DNA of 64,000 nt. Origin: JASGKO01 sp049840595 (GTDB lineage Bacteria > Verrucomicrobiota > Verrucomicrobiia > Chthoniobacterales > Chthoniobacteraceae). The notes under the pieces are model-generated. The model searched no databases and was not told the DNA's origin. It worked only from the letters and a program-made list of their open reading frames with translations. The position numbers and the translations under genes were made by a program. Positions 53,441 through 62,575 of this stretch are shown one piece after another. The stretch's first letter is position 1; each line of letters starts with the position of its first letter. Where the stretch lies: positions 66,659 to 130,658 of the forward strand of contig JASGKO010000021.1 in assembly GCA_049840595.1 (NCBI GenBank). The letters are read 5' to 3'.

Positions 53441-54700
53441 ATGGGTTCTCGGGCAATCAGTCTCCTCGGTCTTTGCGTCGTGCTTTTTTTGGGTTGGGCG
53501 CTTTCGAATAATCGTCGGCTCTTCCCGTGGCGCGCGGTCCTCTGGGGCCTCATTCTCCAATTCGCCTTTGCGCTCTTCATCCTGAAAACCGAGCTCGGCA
53601 AGTCCATGTTCGACGGCGCGCAGCGGATGGTGAACCATCTCAACGACTACGCCAACGAAGGCGCGAAGATGGTCTTCGGCCCGCTCGCGGATGCGCAGGC
53701 GCTCGGCCATGTCTTCGGCCCGTCGAATGCGATGGTCTTCGCCGTCACCATCTCCGCCACCATCATTCTCATCTCCGCGCTCTCCGCGCTCCTATACCAC
53801 TGGGGGGTATTGCAAAAAGTCGTCGCCGCCATGGCCTGGGTCATGATGCGCTGCATGGGCACCAGCGGCAGCGAAAGCCTCGCCGGCGCGAGCAACATCT
53901 TCCTCGGCCAGACCGAGGCCGCGCTACTGATCAAGCCCTACCTCCCGCAGATGACGATGAGCGAGCTGATGGCCCTCATGGTCACCGGCTTCTCCACCAT
54001 CGCCACCGGGGTCATGGTCGTCTATGCCAGCCTCCCGCAAATGAGTGCCGGTCACATCATCACCGCCTCGGTGCTCGGCGCGCCCGCCGGGCTCCTCATG
54101 TCCAAGGTGATGTTCCCCGAGACGCAATCGAGCGAAACCGGCAAGCTGCATCATTTCAAGGTCGAGCGCACCGCCGTGAATTCCATCGACGCCCTCTGCA
54201 CCGGCGCAAGCGAGGGCGTCGCCCTCTCAATCAATGTGATGGGCATGCTGGTCGCCTTCGTCGCCGTGGTCGCGATGGTGAACGCGCTCGTCGCCTGGCC
54301 GCAGGAAGCCTTCGGCGTCGCGCACCCGGTCTCGTTGCAGCAAATCTTCGGCTGGATCAACGCCCCCTTCGCCTGGCTCCTCGGCGTGCCATGGCAGGAC
54401 TGCCCCTTCATCGGCCAGATCCTCGGCGAGCGCGTCGTGCTCAACGAGTTCGTCGGCTACATCGATCTTTCGAACTACGTGCAGGCCCATCCCCACGGCC
54501 TTTCCGACCGCTCGGTCATCCTCGCCAGCTACGCCCTCTGCGGCTTTGCCAATTTTTCCAGCATCGCCATCCAGATCGGCGGCATCAGCGCCCTCGCCCC
54601 CGGCCGACGCCACGATCTCGCCAAGCTCGGCCTGCGCGCCATGATCTCCGGCCTCCTCGCCTGCTACCTCTTCACCGCCCTGGTCGGCATCTTGATCTAG
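53441..54700 (+). CDS. Concentrative nucleoside transporter (CNT/NupC)
   Basis: A 419-residue sodium- or proton-coupled nucleoside importer. NIFLGQTEAALLIKPYL (about 150-166) is the family motif that contacts nucleoside, and CGFANFSSIAIQIGG (about 367-381) the second conserved loop. About eight or more membrane segments are seen. The reading frame opens 13 codons earlier (ATG 53402), but the region before MGSRAIS does not look like protein. With the NCS1 carrier and uricase it suggests a purine salvage or degradation locus. Confidence 0.92.
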   Translation: MGSRAISLLGLCVVLFLGWALSNNRRLFPWRAVLWGLILQFAFALFILKTELGKSMFDGAQRMVNHLNDYANEGAKMVFGPLADAQALGHVFGPSNAMVFAVTISATIILISALSALLYHWGVLQKVVAAMAWVMMRCMGTSGSESLAGASNIFLGQTEAALLIKPYLPQMTMSELMALMVTGFSTIATGVMVVYASLPQMSAGHIITASVLGAPAGLLMSKVMFPETQSSETGKLHHFKVERTAVNSIDALCTGASEGVALSINVMGMLVAFVAVVAMVNALVAWPQEAFGVAHPVSLQQIFGWINAPFAWLLGVPWQDCPFIGQILGERVVLNEFVGYIDLSNYVQAHPHGLSDRSVILASYALCGFANFSSIAIQIGGISALAPGRRHDLAKLGLRAMISGLLACYLFTALVGILI

Positions 54701-54704
54701 CGAA

Positions 54705-54729
54705 TTTTTCACCACGAAGACACGAAGAG
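54705..54729. repeat. Interspersed repeat R4, copy 2
   Basis: TTTTTCACCACGAAGACACG, then AAGAG. It is the reverse complement of the copy at 55115. Confidence 0.8.
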
Positions 54730-54837
54730 AGACGAGGTTAATTGCCGAGAGTGCGGATCGCCCCAACTGTGGCGTCATCCCGAGCGGAGCGCAGTCGAGG
54801 GAGCCCGTCCTAGTGACGTCATTTGCAATCCAAGTCC

Positions 54838-54975
54838 ATCCAAAACCGATGTCATCCTGAGCGCAATGCAGCGCAGCGGAATGAAGTCGAATGGATCTCT
54901 CACTGTTCCGGAACCGGGAGCGCTACGATTCGGCAAGAAGCCATATCGCCTTCCCAGCGCAGAACCATTTGAGGC
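54838..54975. repeat. Interspersed repeat R3, copy outside the tandem array
   Basis: GATGTCATCCTGAGCGCAAT and GATCTCTCACTGTTCCGG match the array at 45541, including the later GCAGAACCATTTGAG. Confidence 0.8.
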
Positions 54976-55114
54976 TTATCACTTCATTCTGGAAAAAAAG
55001 AAGGAGTGATTATCTCCGCTTCGCTCCGGTTTTCGACTTCGCTCAGGGTGACATTTTGGAGGGGAGAGCGTGGATTGCAGGTGGAGGCGGCGCGCCACTC
55101 GGATGAGTTTCCCC

Positions 55115-55135
55115 CCTTCGTGTCTTCGTGGTAAA
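55115..55135. repeat. Interspersed repeat R4, copy 3
   Basis: CCTTCGTGTCTTCGTGGTAA, inverted with respect to 54705. It lies just after the stop of the DUF4340 gene. Confidence 0.8.
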
Positions 55136-55146
55136 ATAAAATCAGG

Positions 55147-56976
55147 CTAAGGCGCCGACCCCGCCGGACTCGCCTCCGGCGTCGCACTCGGAGCCGGTGT
55201 CGCCACCCCCACCAGCGAAGCCTGCAGCGCCTCCACATCCGGCTGGTTGAGCAGAAACACCCCGCTCACCCCCGGTGCCTGCGCATAGGACATCTGGTCC
55301 GGCGTGGGATTCCCAATGCTCAAATGATGCGTGCTCCCATCGCTCGTCTGGAACTGGATTTTCCAGCTCTCCGCCGTAAACGCCCCGGGCGGCGCGCTGA
55401 TTCCCACCCACCGCACCGCGTGCAGCGTCGAGAGCGTATTCACCAGCGTCGCCGCGGCCACGCCGTTCACCTTTCCGTCGCCCTGGAGGAAGATCCAATC
55501 CGGCGCGCCGCGCTTGATCTCCACCACCGGGGCCAGCGAGGGCTTCACCTGCACGCTGGTGATCTGCTCGGGCGTGAAATTGAAGATGCCCGTGTCCTGC
55601 CATTGCACCGGATCGGCGGCAAGCTCGTCGAGCAATGACTGGTGGATGGTGAAGATGGAGGGCGTCGCATCGGTGCGCGCATAGACGAGATCGTCGGTGC
55701 CGGTGGCGTTGCCGATTTGCAGTTTCAGCAAGGCCTCGACGCCGGCATTGGACTCCGGCGTGTTCGCGCTGGCGTAGCTGCTGAAGACCACCTCGCGCTG
55801 CGGATGGTCCAGGCCGTACTTGGTCAGGTCGGTGCCCACATCGTCCACGAACGAGACGATCTTCTGTTTCTGCAAATCCTTGATCAGCAGGTTCACCGCC
55901 AGCGTATTGGCCGGGCGGTCGCCCGCGCTCTTGATCACCCAGCTCTCCTGCTTGCGCCCGAGCTCGGTCTGGTTGTCGCCTTGATGAATCGCGATCCGGT
56001 CCACCTCGTCGAAAAGGATCGGGATCAACTCGTGGCTGCGCACATCCTCCGGCTTCAGCGCGAGCGCATTTTGCACGCTCTGCGGCAGCAGGAAGACCGC
56101 GTTGCGCGGGGTGAAGGCGACATAGACCTGCCCGGGATTATCCGCGGCCTGGCCGATCCGCATCTCGAGCGAATGCCCCTCGCCCTGCGGATAGACCACG
56201 ATGCTGCCCGCGGAATCCGTGAGCCCGGTCCGGGAAGACTTCGCATCGTCATCGGACACAAAGCCGCCCACTTTCAGCCCCAGTAATTGAATGATCAGCG
56301 CGCGGATTTTTTCGCCATCCGCCTTGGTTTGCAGCGGCTTGCGCAGCATCCAGTCCTCCGCCCCCTGGCGTTGCAGGTCGAGCTCGCCGGCGCTTGTCTT
56401 GATCACGACCCGCGCCACCGATTCCGGCGCGAGGTTGAAAAGCTTGGGATCGCGAAACGCACTGGCGGGCTGGGTGACGAGGCCCTTGAGCTTGTTCTTG
56501 ATCACGTAGATCGTGTCGCTGCCCTCCAGGCGCGCGTAGATGAGCCCATCGAGCGCGGCGTCTTTGCCAAAGAGGATTTCCGGCGGCATGTGCTTGCCGA
56601 GCATCTTGATGCGAATGCTCGATTTCCCCACGCCATATTCCTTGGGATTGAGCTTGGAATCGGCGTCCTTCGGCGTCAGGCGGTCGAGCGCCTCGGTATC
56701 GGCCAGCGTGTTGAGCAGCTCCACCACGGCCTCGGGATTCGCCTGATCGTGCACCGGCGCTTCCATCCTCCACACCCCGTCGCCGGAGCGCAGCTCGATC
56801 TTTTCCTCGCCGTTGGTGATCGTGAGGCCGTTCACATCCTCCGCCCCGAAGTTGACCAGGTGCAACGCCCGGTTCGCCGCCTCGTCGGTGCTGGGCTGGC
56901 GGCCTTCGAAGAAGAAAATGTAGGCCGCGATCCCGAGCGCAATGATGGCGAGCAGAAGGGTGTTGCGTAGATTCAT
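55147..56976 (-). CDS. DUF4340 membrane-anchored protein
   Basis: A 609-residue protein with a single N-terminal anchor, MNLRNTLLLAIIALGIAAYI, and a large beta-rich periplasmic part with repeated LTITNGEEKIELRSGDG-type strands. DUF4340 proteins regularly follow GldG-like genes and form the last part of this ABC complex. The start at 56976 was chosen at the anchor; upstream codons are rejected. It lies 7 bases after the GldG-like gene, and the C-terminus is proline/alanine-rich. The substrate of the complex is unknown. Confidence 0.85.
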   Translation of the reverse strand: MNLRNTLLLAIIALGIAAYIFFFEGRQPSTDEAANRALHLVNFGAEDVNGLTITNGEEKIELRSGDGVWRMEAPVHDQANPEAVVELLNTLADTEALDRLTPKDADSKLNPKEYGVGKSSIRIKMLGKHMPPEILFGKDAALDGLIYARLEGSDTIYVIKNKLKGLVTQPASAFRDPKLFNLAPESVARVVIKTSAGELDLQRQGAEDWMLRKPLQTKADGEKIRALIIQLLGLKVGGFVSDDDAKSSRTGLTDSAGSIVVYPQGEGHSLEMRIGQAADNPGQVYVAFTPRNAVFLLPQSVQNALALKPEDVRSHELIPILFDEVDRIAIHQGDNQTELGRKQESWVIKSAGDRPANTLAVNLLIKDLQKQKIVSFVDDVGTDLTKYGLDHPQREVVFSSYASANTPESNAGVEALLKLQIGNATGTDDLVYARTDATPSIFTIHQSLLDELAADPVQWQDTGIFNFTPEQITSVQVKPSLAPVVEIKRGAPDWIFLQGDGKVNGVAAATLVNTLSTLHAVRWVGISAPPGAFTAESWKIQFQTSDGSTHHLSIGNPTPDQMSYAQAPGVSGVFLLNQPDVEALQASLVGVATPAPSATPEASPAGSAP

Positions 56977-56983
56977 ACGATGG

Positions 56984-58456
56984 TTAACGGCGGCGTTGCA
57001 GCCAGGTGCCAAGGCCGATGAAAGCGGCGCCGGCCGGGATGATGACGAGGGCGAACAGCGCGAGGCGGCTGACCTGCGCATCGGTGATGTTGAGCGTGAA
57101 GTTTTGCACCAGCCGTGGCGGCACGCCGATCAACTCCTCACGATCGACCAGCCAGTTCAGCGCGCCGACGATGAAATCGACATTCGGCCCCACCTGGGTG
57201 AGCGCGTCGGATTGCAGGAAATCCGCATTGCCCGCGAGGAAGAGGCGGGACGATTCATCGGCGACTGCGCCTTTCTCCGCCGTGGCGGCGAGCGTGAGCG
57301 GGGGCGCGTGGTCCTCGCTGGGCAGGAAGGTGTAGCTCCCGCCCTGGTTCACATCGGCGGTGTATTTGGTTTCGCCCCAATAGCCATCGGCGGCCAGCAT
57401 CAGGCCCTGGAGCTTGGTCTGGCCGGCGCTCGCGGTCGCGCTGTCGAGCTTGATCGATTGCGTGTTGCCGGGGAGGGCGGTGTTGATGTTCTTCAGGCGG
57501 CGGGTGATCGGGCTGCCATCCATGTAGCTTGCCGCCACGTTGCGTTGCACCACTGCCACCGGGCCGAGGTTCACCGTCTTCAGCACGCGGTCATCCTGCG
57601 GCACGAGGCCGATGTTTTTCACGAAGTTGTCGAGCTTGGGCGTGAAGGCGGTGGGGTCGAGCGCGATGAAGAGCCGCCCCTTTTTCTGCCAGTAGGCATC
57701 CAGCGCCTTGATCTCCGTCTCGTTGAGATCGTACTTCGCTCCGGCGATCAGCACCGTCTTCGCATCGGCGGGCACGCCATCCTTGCTGGAGGCGAGGTTG
57801 AGCGAAAGCAGTGCGAGATTCTGCCGCCCGATGTAGGTGGAAAGCAGCTTCAGCGCGGGATCGTCGAGCTCGGGCTCCCCGTCGCCGGTGAGCACATACA
57901 CCTTCGCCTGCTCGGGCTCGGTGACCTCCAGGAGCGCGCTCGCCAGCGCCTGCTCGCCCTTGAAGTCGCGGATCGTCGGCGCCTGGTTGAACATCGCGAC
58001 CGATTCATCCATATCCACCAGGTCGCTCGCGGGGATTACCTTGCTGCGGTCGTTGCAATCCACCACCACCACATTTTCGTTGCCGAACTTGTATTTGACC
58101 GAGAGCTCGCGCGCCCGGGCCAGATCGCGCGCCGGGTCCACCTTCTCCACCTCGATCTTGCTGCGCGAGGCGTATTGGAACTCCTTCAGCAAGCTATCCA
58201 GATCGCCGGTAATCGACGAGTCGTCGGGAAAGAAGACCACGATGTGCACGGTGGACTTGAGCCCGCGGAGCAGGCGCTGCGTCTGGTCCGCCAGCGTGTG
58301 CTCGTGATCGCGCGACAGATCCCACCGCTGGTAATGACGGAAGGCGAAGTAATTCGCCGCGACGATGATGAAGAGCACCAGCAACGTCTGGATCAGCACG
58401 TTGAGACCGATCTGGAACCGGTGGATTTTGAAAACCTTGGGCGTGGAATCAGGCAT
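56984..58456 (-). CDS. GldG-like ABC auxiliary protein
   Basis: A 490-residue protein with an N-terminal membrane helix (about 18-36, VLIQTLLVLFIIVAANYFA), a large soluble domain and a C-terminal helix, LALFALVIIPAGAAFIG. WDLSRDHEHTLADQTQRLL is the conserved motif of GldG and related proteins. In Bacteroidota these genes serve gliding motility; in Verrucomicrobiota they are common without known gliding. It lies between the permease and the DUF4340 gene, within 12 and 7 bases. Confidence 0.88.
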   Translation of the reverse strand: MPDSTPKVFKIHRFQIGLNVLIQTLLVLFIIVAANYFAFRHYQRWDLSRDHEHTLADQTQRLLRGLKSTVHIVVFFPDDSSITGDLDSLLKEFQYASRSKIEVEKVDPARDLARARELSVKYKFGNENVVVVDCNDRSKVIPASDLVDMDESVAMFNQAPTIRDFKGEQALASALLEVTEPEQAKVYVLTGDGEPELDDPALKLLSTYIGRQNLALLSLNLASSKDGVPADAKTVLIAGAKYDLNETEIKALDAYWQKKGRLFIALDPTAFTPKLDNFVKNIGLVPQDDRVLKTVNLGPVAVVQRNVAASYMDGSPITRRLKNINTALPGNTQSIKLDSATASAGQTKLQGLMLAADGYWGETKYTADVNQGGSYTFLPSEDHAPPLTLAATAEKGAVADESSRLFLAGNADFLQSDALTQVGPNVDFIVGALNWLVDREELIGVPPRLVQNFTLNITDAQVSRLALFALVIIPAGAAFIGLGTWLQRRR

Positions 58457-58468
58457 GGCGGGAAAAAA

Positions 58469-59224
58469 TCAAACCTTCCATTTGCGGGATTGGAACACCT
58501 GGAGCGTGAGGTAGAGCACCAGCGCCGTCATGGACACGTAATAGACGATCGGCCGCGTATCGAGCAGCCCCTTGGAAAAGGTGGCCATGTGGTCGATCGC
58601 CGAGAAGTAGCCGATGAACTCGCTCAGCACCGGCGACACATTCAGCACGAAGAAGGAAATCCACGCGAAGAAAAACAGGCACATGATGCTGCACATCGAG
58701 ATCACCCCGGCCACGATCTGGTTGCGCGTCAACGCCGAGGCGAGGCAGCCGACCGAGATGTAAAACATGCCGATGAGAAAGATCATCAGATAGCTGCCAT
58801 AGTAGGCGCCATCCGAGCGCACCGCCGGCGCATTCGAGACGATCGTAAAGATGCGGAAGTAGAGCGTGGTCGGAATCCAGAGCACGAGGTAGAAGACAAA
58901 GGCGCCGAGAAACTTCGAGAGCACCACCTGCCAGTCGCGCACCGGCGCGGTCATCAGCGTCTCCACCGTCCCCATCTTCCATTCCTCGGAAAAGGTGCGC
59001 ATCGTGATCAGCGGGATGAGCAGGATGAAGCCGAACCAGAACGGCACCTGGTTGAAAAACGCCTCCACCAGCGTGACCTGCGTCGGCCCGAGGGTGAGGA
59101 ACTTGACCGCGGAGTAAAACATGAAGCCGGTGAGGAAGAGGAAGAAGAACATCACCACCCACGCGATGGGGGAGTAGAAATAGCTCTTCAGCTCACGGGC
59201 GAGCAGGGCGAAAAATTTTCTCAT
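58469..59224 (-). CDS. ABC-2 type permease (GldF-like)
   Basis: A 251-residue permease with six hydrophobic segments. It begins MRKFFALLARELKSYFYSPI, and the motif EEWKMGTVETLMTAPVRDWQ is typical for ABC-2 type exporters of this group. It is probably the membrane part of a Gld-like transporter with the ATPase at 59252 and the GldG-like protein at 56984. Its start follows the ATPase stop by 27 bases. The transported substance is not known. Confidence 0.88.
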   Translation of the reverse strand: MRKFFALLARELKSYFYSPIAWVVMFFFLFLTGFMFYSAVKFLTLGPTQVTLVEAFFNQVPFWFGFILLIPLITMRTFSEEWKMGTVETLMTAPVRDWQVVLSKFLGAFVFYLVLWIPTTLYFRIFTIVSNAPAVRSDGAYYGSYLMIFLIGMFYISVGCLASALTRNQIVAGVISMCSIMCLFFFAWISFFVLNVSPVLSEFIGYFSAIDHMATFSKGLLDTRPIVYYVSMTALVLYLTLQVFQSRKWKV

Positions 59225-59251
59225 GATCGTTCGGAAAAAAAGGAATGCAGG

Positions 59252-60184
59252 TTAGGCGTCGGCGTGGGTGAGCTCGACGAAGACGTCTTCGAGCGTGGCC
59301 CGCTGGTTGGCGAGCTCGCGCACGCCCCAGCCGCGCTCCACGCAGAGGCGGTAAATTTCCTCGCGGGCATCCATCCCGGCCTCGATCCGGAGCAGGAAGG
59401 TGGTCCACTCGCCATCGGTCTCCTGCGTCACGTCGCGGATGGAGGTGATGCGCTGGAGCTGCTCGATCCCGCTGTCCGCGCCGGTCTTCGCTTCGAGGCG
59501 GATACCGCCGCTGGTGCGTAGTTGCTTCACCAGATTCTCCGGCGTGTCGGAGGCTTCGATGCGCCCTTTGTTAATAATGATGATCCGCGAGCAGGTCGCC
59601 TCCACCTCGGGCAGGATGTGGCTGGAGAGCAGAATGGTATGGCGCTTGCCGAGGTTCTTGATCAGCTCGCGCACCTGGCGGATTTGGTTCGGATCGAGGC
59701 CGCTCGTCGGCTCGTCGAGAATGAGCAGATCGGGATCGTGCACCAGCGCATCGGCCAGCCCCACACGCTGGCGGTAGCCCTTGGAGAGTGTGCCGATGAT
59801 CCGCTTTTCCATTTCGTTGAGGCTGCAGAGCTCGATCACGTCGCCGACGCGCTCCTTCGCGCGCCGGCTGTTCAGGCCCTTGAGCGCGGCGCGGTAGGAG
59901 AGGTATTCGTTCACCCGCATGTCCATGTAGAGCGGCACGTTTTCCGGCATGTAGCCGAGGTGGGTGCGGGCCTCGCGGGACTGGGTGAAAACATTGTAGC
60001 CCGCGATCGTCGCGCTGCCGGAGGTGGCGGGCATGAAGCTGGAGAGAATGCGCATGGTCGTGCTCTTCCCCGCGCCATTCGGCCCGAGGAAGCCGACGAT
60101 TTCTCCCTTGCCCACCTCGAAGCTAAGGTCGCGAATCGCGGTATGGCCGGGATATTTTTTAGTGAGATGCTCGACTTTGATCAT
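59252..60184 (-). CDS. ABC transporter ATPase (GldA-like)
   Basis: A 310-residue ATPase with intact Walker A GPNGAGKST, signature LSKGYRQRVGLADAL and Walker B LLILDEPTSGLDP, then the His switch LSSHILPEVEATC. The sequence is of the DRA/GldA group. It is the first gene of the operon 60184-55147. I chose ATG 60184, since 14 codons upstream are not alike. The C-terminal 85 residues form the usual extra domain and end in LEDVFVELTHADA. Confidence 0.92.
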   Translation of the reverse strand: MIKVEHLTKKYPGHTAIRDLSFEVGKGEIVGFLGPNGAGKSTTMRILSSFMPATSGSATIAGYNVFTQSREARTHLGYMPENVPLYMDMRVNEYLSYRAALKGLNSRRAKERVGDVIELCSLNEMEKRIIGTLSKGYRQRVGLADALVHDPDLLILDEPTSGLDPNQIRQVRELIKNLGKRHTILLSSHILPEVEATCSRIIIINKGRIEASDTPENLVKQLRTSGGIRLEAKTGADSGIEQLQRITSIRDVTQETDGEWTTFLLRIEAGMDAREEIYRLCVERGWGVRELANQRATLEDVFVELTHADA

Positions 60185-60285
60185 GCTGGAGGAATTGGAT
60201 GTAACACGATTTCCCGTGAAGGCCACGCGAAGAATTTACGGGAATTTTTCCCGCGACTGCAAACCTGAATGTGCCAGGCAACCGA

Positions 60286-61438
60286 TCAGCGCGCCGTCAG
60301 CGTCACCGTCTGCAACTGCGAGAAATTGCGCCCGGCCAGTTGGCGCACGATGCCGACCAGAAAATCCGCCGACGCCCCGCTGGTCGCTTTCTTCATCACC
60401 GTCTCCAAATCCTCCGGACTGTTCACCGGAAACCGGCCCACTTTGAAAATCACCAGGCCGCGCTGCATCCCCGCGTCGGAGGCCGGGCTGCCGTCTTCCA
60501 CATCGGAAATGAGCACCCCGCGCCCGCGCTCGAAGCCCATCGCGTCGCTCAGCGAGGGCGTGAGCGGCTGCACTTGCAGGCCGAAAAGCTTTTGCGCTAG
60601 GGTGGCATCAGCAACCTTCTCCTGCGCCGGCGCGGGCGGCGCGTTTTTCGCCTGGCGCATGAACTCGGCGACGCGCCCGCGCACGATCGAGCCCGGAATC
60701 GCAAAGCCGATCCCCTGCGTCGGCACCCCCTGCGGGGTGTAGGCCATTTTCACGGAGTTGATGCCGACCAGCATGCCGTTGAGGTCCACCAGCGGACCGC
60801 CGCTATTGCCAGGATTGATCGCCGCGTCCGTCTGCACGAGATTGTTGTATTCCACGTTCTCGACGGTGACGCTGCGGTTCATCGCGCTCAGGATGCCGCG
60901 GCTCACCGCGCTGCCGTAGCCGAGCGGGTTGCCCAGCGCGAGCACCGTTTCGCCCAGCAGGTTGGGCGAGAGATTTTGCAAATCGATGAACGGGAAGGGC
61001 TTTTCCCCGTCGATCTTGATGAACGCGAGGTCCACCGCCGGATCACCCGCGATATAGTGGGCGCTGTAGCTCTTGCCGTCGCTGGTGGTGACCTGGATTT
61101 TCAAATCTGGCCGCCTGCTCGACGACGTGCTGGTTGGTCACGATATATCCCTTGGGATCCACGATGAACCCGGAGCCGAGGCTCTGCACCTTCTGCCGCA
61201 GCTCGCGCACGCCGCCCCGGCCATTGCCGTAAAAGTTGTCGAAAAATTGCAGGGAAGGGTCCTGCACCTCGCGCTTGATCGTGCGCTCGGTGGCGATATT
61301 GACCACCGCCGGCATGGTGCGGCTCACCGCCAGCACGGCGGGCTCGCTGGCAGGATCATTTTCCGCGGCGCAGAGGTGGACTGCAGGGGATAATGCCGCG
61401 AGGGTGGCGGCCACGAAAATCGGGACAAAGGATCGCAT
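60286..61438 (-). pseudogene. HtrA/DegP-like periplasmic serine protease; one frameshift
   Basis: Two frames make one protease of about 383 residues. Signal peptide MRSFVPIFVAATLAALSPAV, catalytic His in TNQHVVEQAA, Asp in DPAVDLAFIKI, Ser in INPGNSGGPL, and a C-terminal PDZ domain (about 280-375; GVLISDVEDGSPASDAGMQ). The break is at 61108: taking out one base restores ...VEQAADLKIQVTTSDGKSY. One PDZ domain is present, as in DegS or short HtrA. It handles damaged periplasmic proteins. A sequence error is the simplest explanation for the break. Confidence 0.9.
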
Positions 61439-61484
61439 GGGAAAATTCGACTGCTGCGTCTGACAGCCCGGTCATGAAAAATGC

Positions 61485-61901
61485 TCAATTTTTGGCCGCC
61501 ACGAGCCGGCAAATCCGCTGAAAGAGGCCGAAGCCGGCACACGCGCCCAGGGCGAGGCCGAGCTGAGCGGCATGCGGTGGAAACAGCAGGATGAACCCCT
61601 TTCCCTTCACCAGCGCGGAATAGCTCGACACACAGAAGGGCATGAGAAACAGCCGAAAAACCGTCCAGCCACCCGGGCGATGGGTTGGCGTGGTCGTGCT
61701 CAACAGCAGGGCAAAGCCAATAATGGCGCTGATCCCGAGCGAGGTCAGCCAGAGCATGGGCGACGGGTCGAAATACAGGGTCACCATGGTCACGTACCAC
61801 ACGAGGTAGCACCAGAGAATCTGCCGGGACCGGCCCAAGCTGGCAAAATAACGGATCACGCGAGGGATGCTTGGCGAGCGAACGCCCTCCAGGCAAGCCA
61901 T
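61485..61901 (-). CDS. Small membrane protein of unknown function
   Basis: A 138-residue protein with three or four hydrophobic segments. The chosen ATG at 61901 is preceded by GGAGG; a TTG at 61940 is the alternative and would add 13 residues. I recognise no family. The gene is read leftward, 46 bases before the HtrA protease, and could be cotranscribed with it. The tail LFQRICRLVAAKN is basic and probably cytoplasmic. Confidence 0.6.
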   Translation of the reverse strand: MACLEGVRSPSIPRVIRYFASLGRSRQILWCYLVWYVTMVTLYFDPSPMLWLTSLGISAIIGFALLLSTTTPTHRPGGWTVFRLFLMPFCVSSYSALVKGKGFILLFPPHAAQLGLALGACAGFGLFQRICRLVAAKN

Positions 61902-62289
61902 CGCCTCCAGCTTTTGCAAAAAATGGGGCCCTTTGGACAAGCAAGGGAGGGGGGCTCACCCCGCGCGGTCGATGATGAGCCTATGAAAACACGGTTGCGG
62001 AATGGATTGATTCTCCAGGTGGAACGGCGTCCTGCCCCGGGCATTCTCCCGGACCGCCGGCCTCGAAATCCTCGTGAGCAAAAAACGGTCTTTTTCCCCC
62101 GGCGCCGTCATGTGCCGGACCGTCTTTGCGCCCTTCCCCCCATGGCGAATGACTCCCCCGGCACGTCGCGTCGCCCCGAAGATATCGCACCGCCAGAAAA
62201 CCGAAGTTTTCTCTAAAAAATCGCTAATCCAAACCCACCTCGAAGCCGATAAGAGAACCGATATTGCCATGCAGAAAGGGTAGGTTCAC
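61902..62289. other. Intergenic region, no clear gene
   Basis: This 388-base gap is between divergent genes. A 77-codon frame at 61983-62216, starting MKTRLRNGLILQVERRPAPG, lacks a ribosome site and has Arg/Pro-rich composition typical of chance frames. No repeats of the families above are present. Confidence 0.4.
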
Positions 62290-62517
62290 ATGAAAAATAC
62301 GCTCTCCAATCCCGTGATCCTGGTTGCGGCGATCGCTTTGATGATCGTCGGCATCTGGGCGCTTTCGCTTTTGCCCAAGGTAAACTGGCACGCCATCCAA
62401 TCGCATGACTCCGCCGGAGATGATGCGGCCCTGCATCAATATCCGCGTCCCATCACCTCGATCCTGCCGAAACACCCCAACGACAGTTGGGAAGACATCA
62501 AGGACAAGGAAAAGTAG
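62290..62517 (+). CDS. Small single-pass membrane protein of unknown function
   Basis: A 75-residue protein with one membrane segment (about 8-27, NPVILVAAIALMIVGIWALS), after GGGTAGG at the right distance for a ribosome site. The rest is hydrophilic, ending DSWEDIKDKEK. It lies alone, 58 bases before the endonuclease gene on the same strand. No family is known to me. Confidence 0.6.
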   Translation: MKNTLSNPVILVAAIALMIVGIWALSLLPKVNWHAIQSHDSAGDDAALHQYPRPITSILPKHPNDSWEDIKDKEK

Positions 62518-62575
62518 CCCAGGCCGCACCGCATTTCTTTACTGTAAGGATAATCGCGGTTATTGATGGGCCGCA

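Larger units (their letters stand above)
54701..55146. other. Intergenic region built from repeats R3 and R4
   Basis: No gene is credible in this 446-base gap between convergent genes. R4 arms at both ends (54705-54729, 55115-55135) are in opposite orientation and enclose an R3 copy (54838-54975). Another R3-like fragment starts at about 54770. Confidence 0.6.

Noticed and set aside
56942..59521. An 859-codon plus-strand frame opposite the Gld-like operon
   Set aside because: It spans three genes with proven motifs on the minus strand and has a chance composition.
61983..62216. A 77-codon plus-strand frame
   Set aside because: No ribosome site, Arg/Pro-rich chance composition, and no family likeness.
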